DNA of 64,000 nucleotides from Caldimonas thermodepolymerans (GTDB taxonomy: Bacteria > Pseudomonadota > Gammaproteobacteria > Burkholderiales > Burkholderiaceae_C), in assembly GCF_015476235.1 (NCBI RefSeq), contig NZ_CP064338.1, forward strand, positions 1,178,001-1,242,000. Reading direction: 5' to 3'. How positions within the stretch are numbered: the first letter of the stretch is position 1; each line of letters begins with the position of its first letter. Made by a program: the position numbers and the translations under genes. A model generated the notes under the pieces. It saw nothing but the letters and a program-made list of their open reading frames with translations. It had not been told where the DNA came from and did not search any database. This document shows positions 28,086-35,247 of the stretch, one piece after another.

Positions 28086-28571
28086 ATGGCAGACACCCGC
28101 ACCATCCAGGTCACCGTCAACGGGCGCCCGCACCGTTGCCAGGTCGAACCGCGCACGCACCTGGTCGACTTCCTGCGCGACGAGCTCGGCCTCAAGGGCA
28201 GCCACCTGGGCTGCGAGCATGGCGTCTGCGGCGCCTGCACCGTCGAGCTGGACGGCCGCATCGTGCGCGGTTGCCTGACGCTGGCCGTGCAGGCCGACGG
28301 CGCGCAGGTGCAGACCATCGAGGGCGTCAGCGAGTCGGGCGTGATCCGCGACCTGCAGCAGGCCTTCGTCGCGCACAACGCGCTGCAGTGCGGGTTCTGC
28401 ACGCCCGGCATGCTGATGGCGGCCAAGGAACTGGTCGAGACCCGGCCCGAGGCGACGCGCGCCGAGGTGCGCGAATGGATTTCCGGCAATTACTGCCGCT
28501 GCACCGGCTACCACGCCATCGTCGACGCGGTGTGCGACGTGCTGCACCAGCGCAAGGAGGCACGCTCATGA
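28086..28571 (+). CDS. Mo-hydroxylase [2Fe-2S] subunit (CoxS type)
   Basis: 161 residues with both iron-sulfur clusters. The plant-ferredoxin-type cluster uses C43, C48, C51 and C63 (GCEHGVCGACTV, RGC). The second, helical-domain cluster uses C102, C105, C137 and C139 (CGFCTPGM, CRCTGYH). All eight cysteines are present. The gene ends in an ATGA overlap with the large subunit at 28568. Confidence 0.95.
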   Translation: MADTRTIQVTVNGRPHRCQVEPRTHLVDFLRDELGLKGSHLGCEHGVCGACTVELDGRIVRGCLTLAVQADGAQVQTIEGVSESGVIRDLQQAFVAHNALQCGFCTPGMLMAAKELVETRPEATRAEVREWISGNYCRCTGYHAIVDAVCDVLHQRKEARS

Positions 28572-30985
28572 AGCGCGACGTCGTCAACCTGGAGCCCGGG
28601 GTCGAGTCCACGCCGCCGATCGCGCCGGTCACCGAGGACCCGCGCTACATCGGCGCGCGCCTGCCGCGCCACGGCATCGAACGCCTGACGCAGGGGCAGG
28701 GGCAGTACGTCGACGACATCGAGCTGCCGCGCCTGGCGCACGTGGTGTACTGGCGCAGCCCGGTCGCGCACATGCGCATCAAGGGCATCGACGACCGCAT
28801 CGCGCGCTCGATGCCGGGCGTGCTGATGGTGGCCACCGGGCAGGACCTGGCCAAGGTGTGCAAGCCCTGGGTCGCGGTGCTCGGGCACCTGACCGGCATG
28901 AAGTCCGCCCCGCAATACCCGCTGGCGGTGGAGCGCGCCTGCTGGCAGGGCGAGCCGGTGGTCGCGGTGGTGGCCGAGACGCGCGCGCAGGCCGAGGACG
29001 CGCTGCAGCACCTGGTGGTCGACTGGGAGGAACTGCCGCTGACCGTGGAGATGGAGCGCGCGCTGGCCCCGGACGAGCCGGTCATCCATCCCGAGCTGGG
29101 CGACAACGTCTGCTTCAGCCGCCGGCTGGACGTCGGCGAGGTGGACCGCGTGTTCGCCGAGGCCGACGTGGTGGCCGAGACCACCTTCGAGTTCGGCCGC
29201 CACACCGGCGTGACGCTGGAGCCGCGCTCGCAGATCGCGCACTGGCAGCCGGCCGAGCAGCGCCTGACGGTCTACCACTCGTGCCAGGCGCCGCACATGA
29301 TGCAGGACCTGTACGCGCGGCAGTTCGACCTGCCGGCGCACGCGGTACGCGTGATCTGCAAGGACGTCGGCGGCTCGTTCGGCGTGAAGGTGCACGCCTA
29401 CCCGGACGACTTCGCCACCGTCGCGCTGTCCATGCTGCTGGGGCGCCCGGTGAAGTTCGTCGCCGACCGGCTGGAGAGCTTCACCAGCGACATCCACGCG
29501 CGGCACCACCGCGTCAAGGGGCGCATCGCGGTCAACCGCGACGGGGAGATCCTCGGCTTCGAGATCGACGACCTCACCGGCATCGGGCCGTACTCGATGT
29601 TCCCGCGCACCAGCGCGATCGAGGGCAACCAGGTGGTCAACCTGGTCGGCGGGCCTTACCGGCACCAGCACTACCGCGCGCAGCTGCACGTGGTGTTCCA
29701 GAACAAGACGCCCACCTGCCAGTACCGCGGCGTGGGCCACCCGATCGCCTGCGCGGTGACCGAAGGGCTGGTGGACCTGGCCGCGCAGCGCATCGGCATG
29801 GACCCGCTGGAGATCCGCGCGAGGAACGTGATCCCGGACGATGCCTACCCGGCCACCGGCGCCTCGGGGATCAAGCTCGAGGTGCTGTCGCACGAGGCCT
29901 GCCTGCGCAAGCTGCGCGAGATGATGAACTACGACGCGCTGCGCGCCGAGCAGGCGGCGCTGCGCAAGCAGGGCATCTGGCGCGGCATCGGCCTGGCCAC
30001 CGTGATCGAGCTGACCAACCCGAGCGCAGCGTTCTACGGCATCGGCGGCGCGCGCATCGCGTCGCAGGACGGCGCGACCGTGCGGCTCAACCCCGAAGGC
30101 CACGTCACCGTGCTGGTCGGCGTGGGCGAGCAGGGGCAGGGCACCGAGGCGATCTACCGCCAGATCGCGGCCGACGCGGTCGGGGTGGACATCGACCAGG
30201 TGCGCGTGATCACCGGCGACACCGACGTGACGCCCTACGGCGGCGGCACCTGGGCCTCGCGCGGCGCGGGCATCGGCGGCGAGGCGGTGCTGCTGGCCGG
30301 CCAGGCGCTGCGCGGGAACATCCTCAAGACCGCGGCGGTGATCCTGAACCGCGAGGCGGGGCAGCTCGGCCTGCACCGCGGCCAGGTGGTCGACGCCGTC
30401 ACCGGCGAGGCGCTGCTGCCGCTGTCGGAGGTCGGCCGCATCGCCTACTTCCGCACCGACACGCTGCCGCAGGGCTTCACGCCCGAGCTGATGGTCACGC
30501 GCCACTACGCGCAGCGCGACTACCCGTTCATCTTCACCAACGGCGTGCAGGCCTCCTACGTCGAGGTGGACCCGGACACCGGGTTCGTGACGCTGCTCAA
30601 GCACTGGGCGGTGGAGGACTGCGGGCGGGTGCTGAACCCGATGCTGGTCGACGAGCAGATGCGCGGCGCGATCGTGCAGGGCATCGGCGGCGCGCTGTAC
30701 GAGGAGTGCCTCTACGACGAGCAGGGGCAGATGCTCAACGCCAACATGGCCGACTACCTGGTGCCGATGGCCGCCGAGATGCCCGACATCGAGGTCGCCC
30801 ACGTGATGACGCCCACGCGCAGCTCGCGCCTGGGTGCCAAGGGGGCCGGCGAGGCCGGCACCGCGGGGGCGCCGGCGGCCGTGATGAACGCGATCAACGA
30901 CGCGCTGGCCCCGTTCGGTGCGCACGTGCACTCGCAGCCCATCACCCCCGAGAAGATCCTGCGAGCGCTGGGCAAGGTGAAGTGA
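28568..30985 (+). CDS. Mo-hydroxylase large molybdopterin subunit (CoxL family, not CO-type)
   Basis: 805 residues; binds the Mo cofactor and hydroxylates the substrate. Cofactor motifs: KDVGGSFGVK, GEQGQGTEAIYRQIA, and the catalytic Glu762 in KGAGEAGTAG. The active-site loop reads QYRGVG at 385-390. CO dehydrogenase has AYRCSFR with Cys388 holding copper; here residue 388 is Gly, so this is not a CO oxidiser. The RG(A/V)G form occurs in CoxL-like enzymes of mostly unknown substrate. No maturation genes (XdhC/CoxI or MocA type) are in the window, so cofactor insertion must be supplied elsewhere. Confidence 0.92.
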   Translation: MKRDVVNLEPGVESTPPIAPVTEDPRYIGARLPRHGIERLTQGQGQYVDDIELPRLAHVVYWRSPVAHMRIKGIDDRIARSMPGVLMVATGQDLAKVCKPWVAVLGHLTGMKSAPQYPLAVERACWQGEPVVAVVAETRAQAEDALQHLVVDWEELPLTVEMERALAPDEPVIHPELGDNVCFSRRLDVGEVDRVFAEADVVAETTFEFGRHTGVTLEPRSQIAHWQPAEQRLTVYHSCQAPHMMQDLYARQFDLPAHAVRVICKDVGGSFGVKVHAYPDDFATVALSMLLGRPVKFVADRLESFTSDIHARHHRVKGRIAVNRDGEILGFEIDDLTGIGPYSMFPRTSAIEGNQVVNLVGGPYRHQHYRAQLHVVFQNKTPTCQYRGVGHPIACAVTEGLVDLAAQRIGMDPLEIRARNVIPDDAYPATGASGIKLEVLSHEACLRKLREMMNYDALRAEQAALRKQGIWRGIGLATVIELTNPSAAFYGIGGARIASQDGATVRLNPEGHVTVLVGVGEQGQGTEAIYRQIAADAVGVDIDQVRVITGDTDVTPYGGGTWASRGAGIGGEAVLLAGQALRGNILKTAAVILNREAGQLGLHRGQVVDAVTGEALLPLSEVGRIAYFRTDTLPQGFTPELMVTRHYAQRDYPFIFTNGVQASYVEVDPDTGFVTLLKHWAVEDCGRVLNPMLVDEQMRGAIVQGIGGALYEECLYDEQGQMLNANMADYLVPMAAEMPDIEVAHVMTPTRSSRLGAKGAGEAGTAGAPAAVMNAINDALAPFGAHVHSQPITPEKILRALGKVK

Positions 30986-31051
30986 AGGGGGCAGGCCGCG
31001 CCTCGTGCGCCGGCCCGGATGCCGTGGCCGCCCCTGCAAGGGGGCCTGAGC

Positions 31052-31107
31052 GCGTCACGATCGCGTCATGCGACTGACACCGGTGCGTCACACGCGCTGC
31101 CTAGCAT
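31052..31107 (+). promoter_or_regulatory. Pho-box promoter of phoX
   Basis: Four 7-bp repeats start exactly 11 bp apart: GCGTCAC (31052), GCGTCAT (31063), CTGACAC (31074), GCGTCAC (31085). The PhoB consensus is CTGTCAT repeated every 11 bp. TAGCAT at 31102-31107 would be the -10, 10 bp after the last repeat, the normal spacing for a PhoB-activated promoter lacking a -35. Read towards phoX at 31148. Confidence 0.8.
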
Positions 31108-31147
31108 CGGCTGCGCTTGTGAACCACGACACCAGGAGAGTCTGTCC

Positions 31148-32983
31148 ATGTCCCATCTCACCGACCGTGCCCGTGCCGCTGCTGCCGCGGCCCAGGGGCG
31201 TCCCGACCATGTCACCGTGCCCGGCCAGATGTTCGACGAGGTGCTGGCCTCGGCCCGCGTCCGGCGCCGTACGCTGCTGCGCGGCGGGCTCGGCGCATCG
31301 ATGGCGGCGATCTTCGGCGGCGGGCTGCTGAGCGCCTGCGGCGGTGGCGGCGATGACACGCCCGAAACCTCCTACGCGGTCGGGTTCCGCGCGGTGCCGC
31401 CGCAGGTCGGCGACCAAGTCCGGGTGCCCGAGGGCTACACCGTCGACGTGCTGTTCTCGGCGGGCGACGCCGTGCTGGCCGGCGCGACCGGCTATGCCGG
31501 CCCGTTCCTCGGCGCGGCGGAGGCGGAGCAGGTCGCCGGCGGCAACCACGACGGCATGCACTACTACGAGCTGCCCGGGCAGGACCCGAATCGCCGCGGG
31601 CTGCTGGCGATCAACCACGAGCTGCCCGACTTCGGGATCCTCTTTCCCGGCGGCAGCTACGACGCGGCCAGCGCGACCGACGAACAGAAGCTCATCGCGC
31701 TGTCGGCCGTGGGCGTGTCGGTCATTGAGGTCGAGAAGGACGCGGACGGGCACTGGCGCGTCGTCGCGGACTCGCCGTACAACCGCCGCTACACCGGCAA
31801 CACGGTCTACCGCGTCAGCGGCCCCGCCGCCGCGGTCGTCGGCCCCACGGTGGTGGGCACGCTGAACAACTGCTCCAGCGGCCCGACGCCCTGGGGCACC
31901 TACCTCACCTGCGAGGAGACCACCGACAACTACCTCGACCCGACCCAGGCGCCGGAGGGCTACGGCTGGGTGGTCGAGATCGATCCGTACGGCGAGCTGG
32001 ACGGCCTGCCGGTCAAGCGCACCGCGCTGGGCCGCTTCGACCACGAGAACACCGCCTGCCTGCTGGGCCGCGACAACCACCTGGCCTTCTACATGGGCGA
32101 CGACGGCACGCCGGGCTGCATCTACAAGTTCGTGCCCCGTGGCCGCTACGACCCGGGCCGGCGGGCCGCCAATGCCATGTTGCTCGACGAAGGCACGCTG
32201 TACGTCGCGCGGTTCAACGCCGACGGCACGGGCGAGTGGATCGAGCTGGTGCAGGGACGCAACGGGCTGGTGCCTGGCGCGGTCGACCCGGGCAACGTGA
32301 CGCAGGGGGCGCAGGCGCCGGCGACCATCGACTTCCACTCCCAGGCCGACGTGCTCGTCCACACCAAGGCGGCGGCCCGGGTGGCGGGCGGCACGCTGAT
32401 GGACCGGCCCGAATGGATCACGGTGGGGCCGGACGGGCGCATCTACGTGACGCTCACCAACAACGGCGGCCGCCAGGTGACCGACGCGGCCAACCCGCGT
32501 CCGGGCAACCGCCACGGCCACATCATCCGCTGGACCGAGCAGGACGGCTCGCCGCTGGCCACCCGCTTCGAGTGGGAGATCTTCCTGCTCGCCGGCGACC
32601 CGCGGCTGGCCGACGAACACCTGCAGGGCGACATCCAGGGCGACACCTTCTCCAGCCCGGACGGCATCCGCGTCGACCCGCAGGGGCGGCTGTGGGTGCA
32701 GACCGACGCGAGCACCGGCAGCTCGATCACCGGCACCTTCGGCAACAACGCGATGTACTGCATCGACCAGGCCACGCGCGTCTCGCGCCGCTTCCTGGTG
32801 GGGCCCGACGGCTGCGAGATCACCGGGCTGGCCTACACGCCGGACCTGAAGACATTCTTCGTCAACATCCAGCATCCGACCGGTGCCTGGCCGTCCAACC
32901 AGCCGGGGCAGGACCCGGGGCTGCCGCCACGCTCGTCGACCATCGTCGTGCAGCGCAGCGACGGGCGGCCGGTGGGCGCCTGA
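31148..32983 (+). CDS. phoX: PhoX-type alkaline phosphatase
   Basis: 611 residues. Exported Ca2+/Fe3+-dependent phosphatase releasing phosphate from organic esters. Tat-type signal with RRRTLLRGG at 39-47 and a lipobox-like LLSAC with Cys64 followed by CGGGG, so it may be a lipoprotein. Family motifs: AINHELPDFG, WGTYLTCEETTDNY, RFDHENTAC and FSSPDGIRVD. AGGAG precedes the ATG. The Pho box just upstream independently supports a phosphate-starvation role. It stands alone between the oxidase operon and a convergent gene. Confidence 0.9.
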   Translation: MSHLTDRARAAAAAAQGRPDHVTVPGQMFDEVLASARVRRRTLLRGGLGASMAAIFGGGLLSACGGGGDDTPETSYAVGFRAVPPQVGDQVRVPEGYTVDVLFSAGDAVLAGATGYAGPFLGAAEAEQVAGGNHDGMHYYELPGQDPNRRGLLAINHELPDFGILFPGGSYDAASATDEQKLIALSAVGVSVIEVEKDADGHWRVVADSPYNRRYTGNTVYRVSGPAAAVVGPTVVGTLNNCSSGPTPWGTYLTCEETTDNYLDPTQAPEGYGWVVEIDPYGELDGLPVKRTALGRFDHENTACLLGRDNHLAFYMGDDGTPGCIYKFVPRGRYDPGRRAANAMLLDEGTLYVARFNADGTGEWIELVQGRNGLVPGAVDPGNVTQGAQAPATIDFHSQADVLVHTKAAARVAGGTLMDRPEWITVGPDGRIYVTLTNNGGRQVTDAANPRPGNRHGHIIRWTEQDGSPLATRFEWEIFLLAGDPRLADEHLQGDIQGDTFSSPDGIRVDPQGRLWVQTDASTGSSITGTFGNNAMYCIDQATRVSRRFLVGPDGCEITGLAYTPDLKTFFVNIQHPTGAWPSNQPGQDPGLPPRSSTIVVQRSDGRPVGA

Positions 32984-33008
32984 CCGCGGGCCTGCGGCGA
33001 AGGCGGCC

Positions 33009-33797
33009 TCAGCCCTGGCCGCCTTCGCCGGCGGGCAGCTCGAAGCAGTCGGCGAAGGTGTAGTACAGCGACACGTAGAACACGGTCGAGAACATCAGCG
33101 CCGCGGGCAGCGCGGCCAGCGAGGCGAGCTGGGGCGTCGACAGCAGCGAGAACACCAGCGTCGACATCACCGCGAACAGCGCCACCACCGCGGCCCAGGT
33201 CAGGCCGTAGACCAGGAAGGCGCCGCGGTTGCGCCAGCAGGCGACCAGGCTGAAGAAGACCGACTTGCCGGGCGAGACCCCGCCCCAGTGCACCAGCGCC
33301 GGCGCGTGCCAGAACGCGATGCTCAGCGGCAGTGCCAGCAGCAGGCGCAGCAACAGCCCGCCGGGCGGCTGAGCCACCTCGGCCGTCTCTTCTGCACCGC
33401 CGAGCACGCCGGGGCCCGGCAGCTCGGTGAAGCTGCTGCCGTCGATCAGGTCGGCCAGTCCCATCAGCAGCACCGAGGCGACCGCATAGCCCGCGCCCAG
33501 CTGGATCAGGCCGCGGGTGCGCTCGCCCGGCCCGCGAAAGGGCTGCAGGAAGACGTTGGGCAGCGGGAAGCGTCCGGCCTCGGACTGCCGGGTCGCGATC
33601 ATGAAGCCCAGCGTGGCGGCCGGCAGCAGCGTCAGCATCACCACCATGCCGACGTAGGACAGCATCAGCAGCAGGAAGACGGCGATGACGAACAGGAAGA
33701 ACAGCGCCGAGAAGGCCAGCGGCTGGCGGAAGAACACGCGGAAGGCCTGCCGCACCCAGAGCGCACCCTGGCGGGCCGGCACCAGACGGAGTTTCAT
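33009..33797 (-). CDS. BPSS1780-family membrane protein
   Basis: 262 residues with about six membrane helices. The N-terminal MKLRLVPARQGALWVRQAFRVFFRQPLAF is the hallmark of the BPSS1780 family, common in Burkholderiales and of unknown function. It lies 68 bp after thrB on the same strand, a usual arrangement in this order. No catalytic motif is seen. Confidence 0.85.
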   Translation of the reverse strand: MKLRLVPARQGALWVRQAFRVFFRQPLAFSALFFLFVIAVFLLLMLSYVGMVVMLTLLPAATLGFMIATRQSEAGRFPLPNVFLQPFRGPGERTRGLIQLGAGYAVASVLLMGLADLIDGSSFTELPGPGVLGGAEETAEVAQPPGGLLLRLLLALPLSIAFWHAPALVHWGGVSPGKSVFFSLVACWRNRGAFLVYGLTWAAVVALFAVMSTLVFSLLSTPQLASLAALPAALMFSTVFYVSLYYTFADCFELPAGEGGQG

Positions 33798-33865
33798 CGG
33801 GGAGGTCGGTCGAGCGGGCTGCACATCGGCCGGATGATAGGGGACGGCAGGCGGACCGCCCCCGG

Positions 33866-34825
33866 TCAGCCGCGCAGGTAGTGCCAGGGCTGGGCGCGCC
33901 GCTCGCGCAGGATGCGCTCGAAGTGCGCCGGGTCGTGTGCCTTGAGCATCTGCGCGTCGCGCGGCAGGTGGTAGTCCCACAGCCGCGAGATCCAGAAGCG
34001 CAGCGCCCCGGCGCGCATCAGCGCCGGCAGCAGCCGGCATTCGTCGTGGGTGATCTCGCGCACGCGGTCGTAGGCGTTGCAGAAGGCCTGCGCGCGCTGC
34101 TCGTCCAGCCGGCCGGTGGCGAGGTCCACGCACCAGTCGTTCAGGCACACCGCGATGTCGAACAGCCAGGTGTCCACGCCGGCGAAGTAGAAGTCGAAGA
34201 ACCCGGTCAGGGTGTCGCCCTCGAACATCACGTTGTCGCGGAACAGGTCGGCATGGATCGGCCCGCGCGGCAGCTGGGCGTAGGCGGGGGAGGCCGCCAG
34301 CGCCTGCTGGAACGCCAGCTCGTCCTGGATCAGCTCGGCCTGGGCCGGTTCCAGGTAGGGCAGCACCACCGGCACGGTCTCGGTCCACCAGGCCAGCCCG
34401 CGCAGGTTGGGCTGGTGGCGCGGGTAATCCCGGCCCGCCAGGTGCATGCGCGCCAGCATCGCGCCGACCTGCTCGCAATGGCGCTGGTCCGGGGCCAGCT
34501 GGTGCTGGCCGCGCAGCTTGTCCACCACCGCCGTCGGCTTGCCGTACAGCGCATGCAGGATCTCGCCGCTGGCGTCGCCCTTGGGCTCGGGCACCGGGAT
34601 GCCGCGCTGCGCCAGGTGCTTCATCAGGTGCAGGTAGAACGGCAGCTGCTCGAAGGTCAGGCGCTCGAACAGCGTCAGCACGTACTCGCCGCGGTCGGTG
34701 GTGAGGAAGTAGTTGGTGTTCTCGATCCCGGACTGGATGCCGCGCAGCTCGGTGAGCGTGCCGAGGTCCAGGCGCCGGGCGAGCGCGGCGGCGTCGTCGG
34801 GGGTTACGGGCGTGAAGACAGCCAT
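33866..34825 (-). CDS. thrB: Homoserine kinase
   Basis: Phosphorylates homoserine in threonine synthesis; 319 residues of the aminoglycoside-phosphotransferase-like type used by many proteobacteria rather than the GHMP type. Motifs: [22 protein letters not shown] near the N-terminus, the Brenner motif [18 protein letters not shown], and the metal site [11 protein letters not shown]. The operon order is DUF2782, thrB, BPSS1780. thrC is not in the window. Confidence 0.94.
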   Translation of the reverse strand: MAVFTPVTPDDAAALARRLDLGTLTELRGIQSGIENTNYFLTTDRGEYVLTLFERLTFEQLPFYLHLMKHLAQRGIPVPEPKGDASGEILHALYGKPTAVVDKLRGQHQLAPDQRHCEQVGAMLARMHLAGRDYPRHQPNLRGLAWWTETVPVVLPYLEPAQAELIQDELAFQQALAASPAYAQLPRGPIHADLFRDNVMFEGDTLTGFFDFYFAGVDTWLFDIAVCLNDWCVDLATGRLDEQRAQAFCNAYDRVREITHDECRLLPALMRAGALRFWISRLWDYHLPRDAQMLKAHDPAHFERILRERRAQPWHYLRG

Positions 34826-34874
34826 GACACGGGGCGCCGGCAGGGCGGCAGGGAGATCGACGTAGTAGCTGGGT

Positions 34875-35180
34875 TCAGAACGAGAACAGGTGCCATACGC
34901 GCTGGCCGGCGGCGCCGCGCGTGGACTCCGAGGACATGTCGCGGCTGCCGTCGGCCGGCAACACCTCGTAGGGCTTGCCGCCTTGCTTGGGCTGCACGGT
35001 GATGCGCTGGTTCTGGCCGCGCACGCGCAGTTCCTCGATGCGCGCCCGGTCGTCCTCGATCACCACGTGCTGCACGGCGGGTTCGGGCGGACCGGAAGGC
35101 GCGGCCTCCTGCGCGCGGGCCGTGGCGGACCACAGCACGAGCAGGGCGGCACCGGCGGCCAGGCAAGGAAAGCGCGTCAT
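34875..35180 (-). CDS. DUF2782 exported protein
   Basis: 101 residues with signal peptide [23 protein letters not shown]. The mature part ([26 protein letters not shown]) matches DUF2782, a small periplasmic family with no known function. The ATG at 35180 has no Shine-Dalgarno. A TAGAAT lies on the minus strand at 35193-35188, 7 nt from the ATG. It diverges from polA (67 bp) and leads the thrB operon. Confidence 0.85.
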   Translation of the reverse strand: MTRFPCLAAGAALLVLWSATARAQEAAPSGPPEPAVQHVVIEDDRARIEELRVRGQNQRITVQPKQGGKPYEVLPADGSRDMSSESTRGAAGQRVWHLFSF

Positions 35181-35187
35181 GACGGCA

Positions 35188-35193
35188 ATTCTA
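35188..35193 (-). promoter_or_regulatory. Putative -10 element of the DUF2782-thrB operon
   Basis: TAGAAT read on the minus strand, 7 nt before the ATG at 35180. Same geometry as the uvrD and polA elements. Confidence 0.35.
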
Positions 35194-35235
35194 GGCGAGC
35201 CGGGCTGCCCGGCAGCTTTCCCGGCGGCCATCCTG

Positions 35236-35241
35236 CAAAAT
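35236..35241 (+). promoter_or_regulatory. Putative -10 element of polA, leaderless geometry
   Basis: CAAAAT lies 6 nt before the polA ATG at 35248, with no Shine-Dalgarno between them. No clear -35 is seen. Confidence 0.35.
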
Positions 35242-35247
35242 CGCTCC

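Noticed and set aside
26531-30985. Annotation as an aerobic carbon monoxide dehydrogenase
   Set aside because: The large subunit lacks the AYRCSFR loop with the copper-binding cysteine, so gene order alone does not support CO oxidation.
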